From Virgibacillus dokdonensis (GTDB lineage Bacteria; Bacillota; Bacilli; Bacillales; Amphibacillaceae): DNA of 64,000 bases. Below, one piece after another: positions 61,739 through 64,000 of this stretch. Within the stretch, counting starts at the first letter, position 1. Each line of letters starts with the position of its first letter. The notes under the pieces are model-generated. The model was not told where the DNA came from. It searched no databases and saw nothing but the letters and a program-made list of their open reading frames with translations. Where the stretch lies: the NCBI RefSeq assembly GCF_900166595.1, contig NZ_LT745763.1:3034986-3098985 (forward strand). The letters run 5' to 3'. The translations under genes were made by a program, and so were the position numbers.

Positions 61739-62383
61739 TTACGAATATACAAGTTGCATGACTTCATCTATTAGATGATCAGGTTTTTCTTCCGTCAATT
61801 GTTCTCTTTTATGACTCCCCCAAGTCACTCCACATGATGAAATAGCAGCAGCTTTAGCCATTTGTAAGTCATATATAGCATCTCCTACCATAACCGTCTC
61901 TTCCTTTTTTAAATGATACTGTTCAACGATGTTTAAAATACCGTCAGGATGCGGTTTATAATGAGATACTTTGTCTGATCCTATAATATCATGAAAATAA
62001 GTACCTATGTTTAAACTTTGTAGATTCCGTTTTAGTACATCTGTCTTTTTACTTGATAAAACAAATAACAATTTTTCCTCTAAAACCATTTTATGTAACA
62101 CTTCTGGTATATTCTTAAAAACGGTTAGTAAATCGCTTTCTAACTGTTTATACTGTTCACGGAAAGTTTGCAATAAAAGCTTATACTCATCTTTCAATAA
62201 CTCTCGATCTGCCATTTTTTTAAAAGATGTTTCAATTGGGATTCCCATATAGTGTTCGATAGTATCCGCAGACGGTATATGTAGTCGTAACGCTTTAAAA
62301 GCATTCTGTGTTGCTAATACACTGCATTGCTTTGAATCTGCCAAGGTTCCATCAAAATCAAATATAATATTTTTATAGTTCAA
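61739..62383 (-). CDS. HAD-family phosphatase (phosphoglycolate phosphatase-like)
   Basis: 214 residues. Motif I IIFDFDGTLADSKQ (nucleophile Asp), motif II LFVLSSKKTD, motif III HYKPHPDG and motif IV VMVGDAIYDLQMAK are all present; the cap domain lies between I and II. The TTG at 62383 sits behind AGAGGGGGGTGTACAAA. Substrate uncertain; resembles Gph/PpaX-type enzymes. Confidence 0.85.
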   Translation of the reverse strand: MNYKNIIFDFDGTLADSKQCSVLATQNAFKALRLHIPSADTIEHYMGIPIETSFKKMADRELLKDEYKLLLQTFREQYKQLESDLLTVFKNIPEVLHKMVLEEKLLFVLSSKKTDVLKRNLQSLNIGTYFHDIIGSDKVSHYKPHPDGILNIVEQYHLKKEETVMVGDAIYDLQMAKAAAISSCGVTWGSHKREQLTEEKPDHLIDEVMQLVYS

Positions 62384-62417
62384 TTTGTACACCCCCCTCT
62401 TCATCCATAAACCTCAG

Positions 62418-62986
62418 TTATTTGTTTGCCGTATATTTGTTACTCCCTGGACGTTGCTTTATGTTGTTCCAAGCTTTAATTGCATCTTCCCTACTTTTTC
62501 CTTTATTAGCCGGATCTGCAAAAAGTCACGAATAAATTGATTATATTCAAATTGTGGAGCAATCGTTTTCTTGTATGACGGATCTTTCTTTCATTCGCCC
62601 TCCTCATACCACGCTTGAACAACATCATGATACGTGTTACCGACATTTTCTTTAAAATAGTTTTGAATATACGTAGAGAAGTGAAAATTCGGGATAATTG
62701 TTTTAAAAAAAGCCCGCACATGCTGACTACAACGATGATTTTCCGTAATTACAGTATCTAAGCTTAATTCGTCTTTTGTTTTTGCTTTTTTAGTACCGCT
62801 TCTTTTTCGGATTGGCTTTTTTACCTCACCTGTACGCAAGAAAGTTTCAATGCGGTCTGTAAGTTCTAATTTCGATCCCGAAGTACGAATGCCATTTTGC
62901 TTACAAAATAATTGTAACTCTTCTTTTAACCAATAGTAGTCTTTGAAAGTTTGTACATGAATATCTTTCGTTAATGCTGGTCTCAA
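62418..62986 (-). pseudogene. Decayed SAP/DUF6434 protein gene
   Basis: The first 131 codons read MRPALTKDIHVQTFKDYYWL, then a SAP-like helix pair (LQLFCKQNGIRTSGSKLELT), and stop at TGA after YHDVVQAWYEEGE. Past that stop the same frame continues KKDPSYKKTIAPQFEYNQFI. One base missing in a T-run (near 62525) shifts it to the frame of ADPANKGKSREDAIKAWNNI, which ends at 62418. These segments together match the expected longer family protein. So there is one stop and one frameshift; a truncated product may still be made. Confidence 0.75.
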
Positions 62987-63073
62987 TTTTCCATCTCCTA
63001 ACGATTACATCTATTATAGAACATTCGTTGCTTTATATCCACCCGCTATAACAAATACAATTAGTATTAGAAC

Positions 63074-63290
63074 AAAGACTCGGGGCGCCCGTTTAGCAAC
63101 GTAGCGAGTGGAGCGAATCAACTGAAGTTTTAGAAATCACGGTGAGGCACGAACCCATGATGACTTATCGTAGGGCGGATTCATGAAGTCGCCTAGTTGC
63201 TGGGCGATGGAGCGGGACGTGGCTCATTCGGTTATTTGGTTATCCCATAGCATCAAATTTTTATACTTTCTTATCTCTTGAAAAATAAAG
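63074..63290 (-). repeat. R2 repeat, intact copy
   Basis: CTCGGGGCGCCCGTTTAGCA, GTAGCGAGTGGAGCGAATCA, TCACGGTGAGGCACGAACCC, TGATGACTTATCGTAGGGCG, CTGGGCGATGGAGC and TTATACTTTCTTATCTCTTG. Opposite orientation to the copies at 28768 and 53216. The 62987-63552 gap holds this repeat and the TPP leader. Confidence 0.75.
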
Positions 63291-63334
63291 TTGACTTTGT
63301 ATGACACTATGATATGCTTCAAGTATAGTATTTC

Positions 63335-63413
63335 TACTAGGGGAGCCCCACTGGCGGCTGAGACAACGACCCTTAGAACCTGATCTGGTTTGTACCAGCG
63401 GAGGGAAGTGGAA
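63335..63413 (+). ncRNA. TPP riboswitch (THI box) upstream of tenA
   Basis: Conserved pieces are in the right order: GGGGAGCC, GGCTGAGA, CCCTTAGAACCTGATCTGG and TACCAGCGGAGGGAAGTGG. TTGACT at about 63291 with TATGCT 16 bp later is a possible promoter. Expected to lower tenA expression when thiamine pyrophosphate is plentiful. Confidence 0.93.
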
Positions 63414-63552
63414 AACTACTTAACAGCGTTACCTGTTTCATTTTTATATGTATGGACAAAAAGTCCTTTTACACAGATAGGTTGCGTGTATTAAGTATAT
63501 CCCTTTCTTCCTCGAGCAATGAAAACATGTATGTATGAGGAGGAATTTTTTT

Positions 63553-64000
63553 ATGTCATTTACAGACACATTACGAGAAGTAACCGCAAAGAGTTGGGAG
63601 CAAAGTGTAAAACATCCATTTGTAAAAGGGATTGCCAAAGGTGATTTATCCCTAGACATTTTCAAGTATTATATTTTACAAGACATTTATTACTTGAAGC
63701 ACTATGGAAAAGTCCATGCCTTGGCAGCTACATTAGCTGAAGATTTTCAAGTAACAGCTATGCTAGCTGACAAAGCAAAAGGAACTGCACAAGCAGAGCT
63801 AACCGTTCATAAACAGCATGCAGAAATCTTAAACATCACAGATACAGATTGGGATCATTTCAAACCAGCCCCAACTGCTTACGCCTATACATCACACTTA
63901 TATCGCGCTGTAGCATCTGGAAGCCTAGGTCAAGCTATTGCAGCCATGTTGCCTTGTTATTGGTTATACGCAGATATCGGAAAAACGTACGAAAATGCAA
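63553..64000 (+). CDS. tenA: Aminopyrimidine aminohydrolase TenA (3' end outside window)
   Basis: Thiamine salvage enzyme (thiaminase II). The visible 149 residues start MSFTDTLREVTAKSWEQSVK. YYILQDIYYLKHYGKVHALA carries the substrate-binding Asp/Tyr, and AAMLPCYWLYADIGK contains the catalytic Cys near residue 137. ATG after GGAGGAATTTTTTT. Controlled by the TPP riboswitch 140 bp upstream; probably the first gene of a thi operon that continues beyond the window. Confidence 0.93.
   Translation, partial: MSFTDTLREVTAKSWEQSVKHPFVKGIAKGDLSLDIFKYYILQDIYYLKHYGKVHALAATLAEDFQVTAMLADKAKGTAQAELTVHKQHAEILNITDTDWDHFKPAPTAYAYTSHLYRAVASGSLGQAIAAMLPCYWLYADIGKTYENA

Noticed and set aside
1..64000. CRISPR array, tRNA or rRNA genes, prophage
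   Set aside because: No regular short repeats with spacers, no tRNA or rRNA signatures and no phage structural genes were seen.

Overview
The window is AT-rich DNA from a low-GC Gram-positive bacterium. Strong Shine-Dalgarno sites, frequent TTG/GTG starts, LPXTG proteins, a PanD/TenA/QueT complement and a PaaX-type phenylacetate cluster point to a Bacillaceae member. An Oceanobacillus/Virgibacillus-like relative is my best guess, by inference only. Genes are packed into operons, mostly on the minus strand, separated by intergenic regions that carry two families of dispersed repeats.

Layout. 1-5200: sucrose utilisation (ROK fructokinase, sucrose-6-phosphate hydrolase, PTS EIIBC, LacI repressor) with two mirror-image operators. 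5200-9640: an unknown protein, an OsmC-like protein, a TM2 membrane protein and a formate-dehydrogenase-like enzyme. 9640-13253: three secreted helical toxin subunits closely resembling the B. cereus non-haemolytic enterotoxin NheA, NheB and NheC. 13380-15027: a DUF2829/Tad2-like small protein, an SDR, and queT behind a preQ1-II-like riboswitch. 15507-17813: TetR plus an ABC exporter. 18026-19426: an intact IS4-family element with a 9-bp target duplication. 19683-26097: a sortase-assembled pilus locus (two class C sortases, backbone pilin, VWA tip adhesin).

26396-32481 is the most unusual part. A 15-codon gene with a near-consensus promoter and strong ribosome binding site is followed by a terminator-like hairpin and a stand-alone E1-like (MccB/ThiF-type) adenylating enzyme. 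Then come an LpxL/HtrB-type acyltransferase, unexpected in a Gram-positive, and an MFS exporter. The layout resembles microcin C (mccA-hairpin-mccB-mccC), but the peptide ends in Cys rather than Asn and the acyltransferase has no counterpart there. Upstream lie an orphan SARP-type response regulator and a second small ORF (27 codons) with a perfect ribosome binding site.

32739-40595: CoA-acylating aldehyde dehydrogenase with a divergent AraC-type regulator, a holin-like type I toxin peptide, a bacterial PH-domain protein, a threonine-synthase-like enzyme, panD and a PaaY/gamma-carbonic-anhydrase-like protein. 40667-54660: a complete phenylacetate degradation cluster (paaK, paaABCD, hydratases, thiolase, dehydrogenases, paaX). 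It lacks paaE; a ferredoxin and a ferredoxin reductase sit next to paaK and probably supply electrons. 55104-60940: a galactitol-type PTS (EIIA, EIIB, EIIC) with a PRD activator and two class II aldolases. 61239-64000: a GNAT acetyltransferase, a HAD phosphatase, a decayed SAP/DUF6434 gene, and a TPP riboswitch in front of tenA, which runs off the window.

A roughly 220-bp repeat family (about five copies) and a roughly 90-bp repeat family (about eight to twelve copies) occupy many intergenic regions. One 220-bp copy has replaced the C-terminus of the ferredoxin, and another was split by the IS element.
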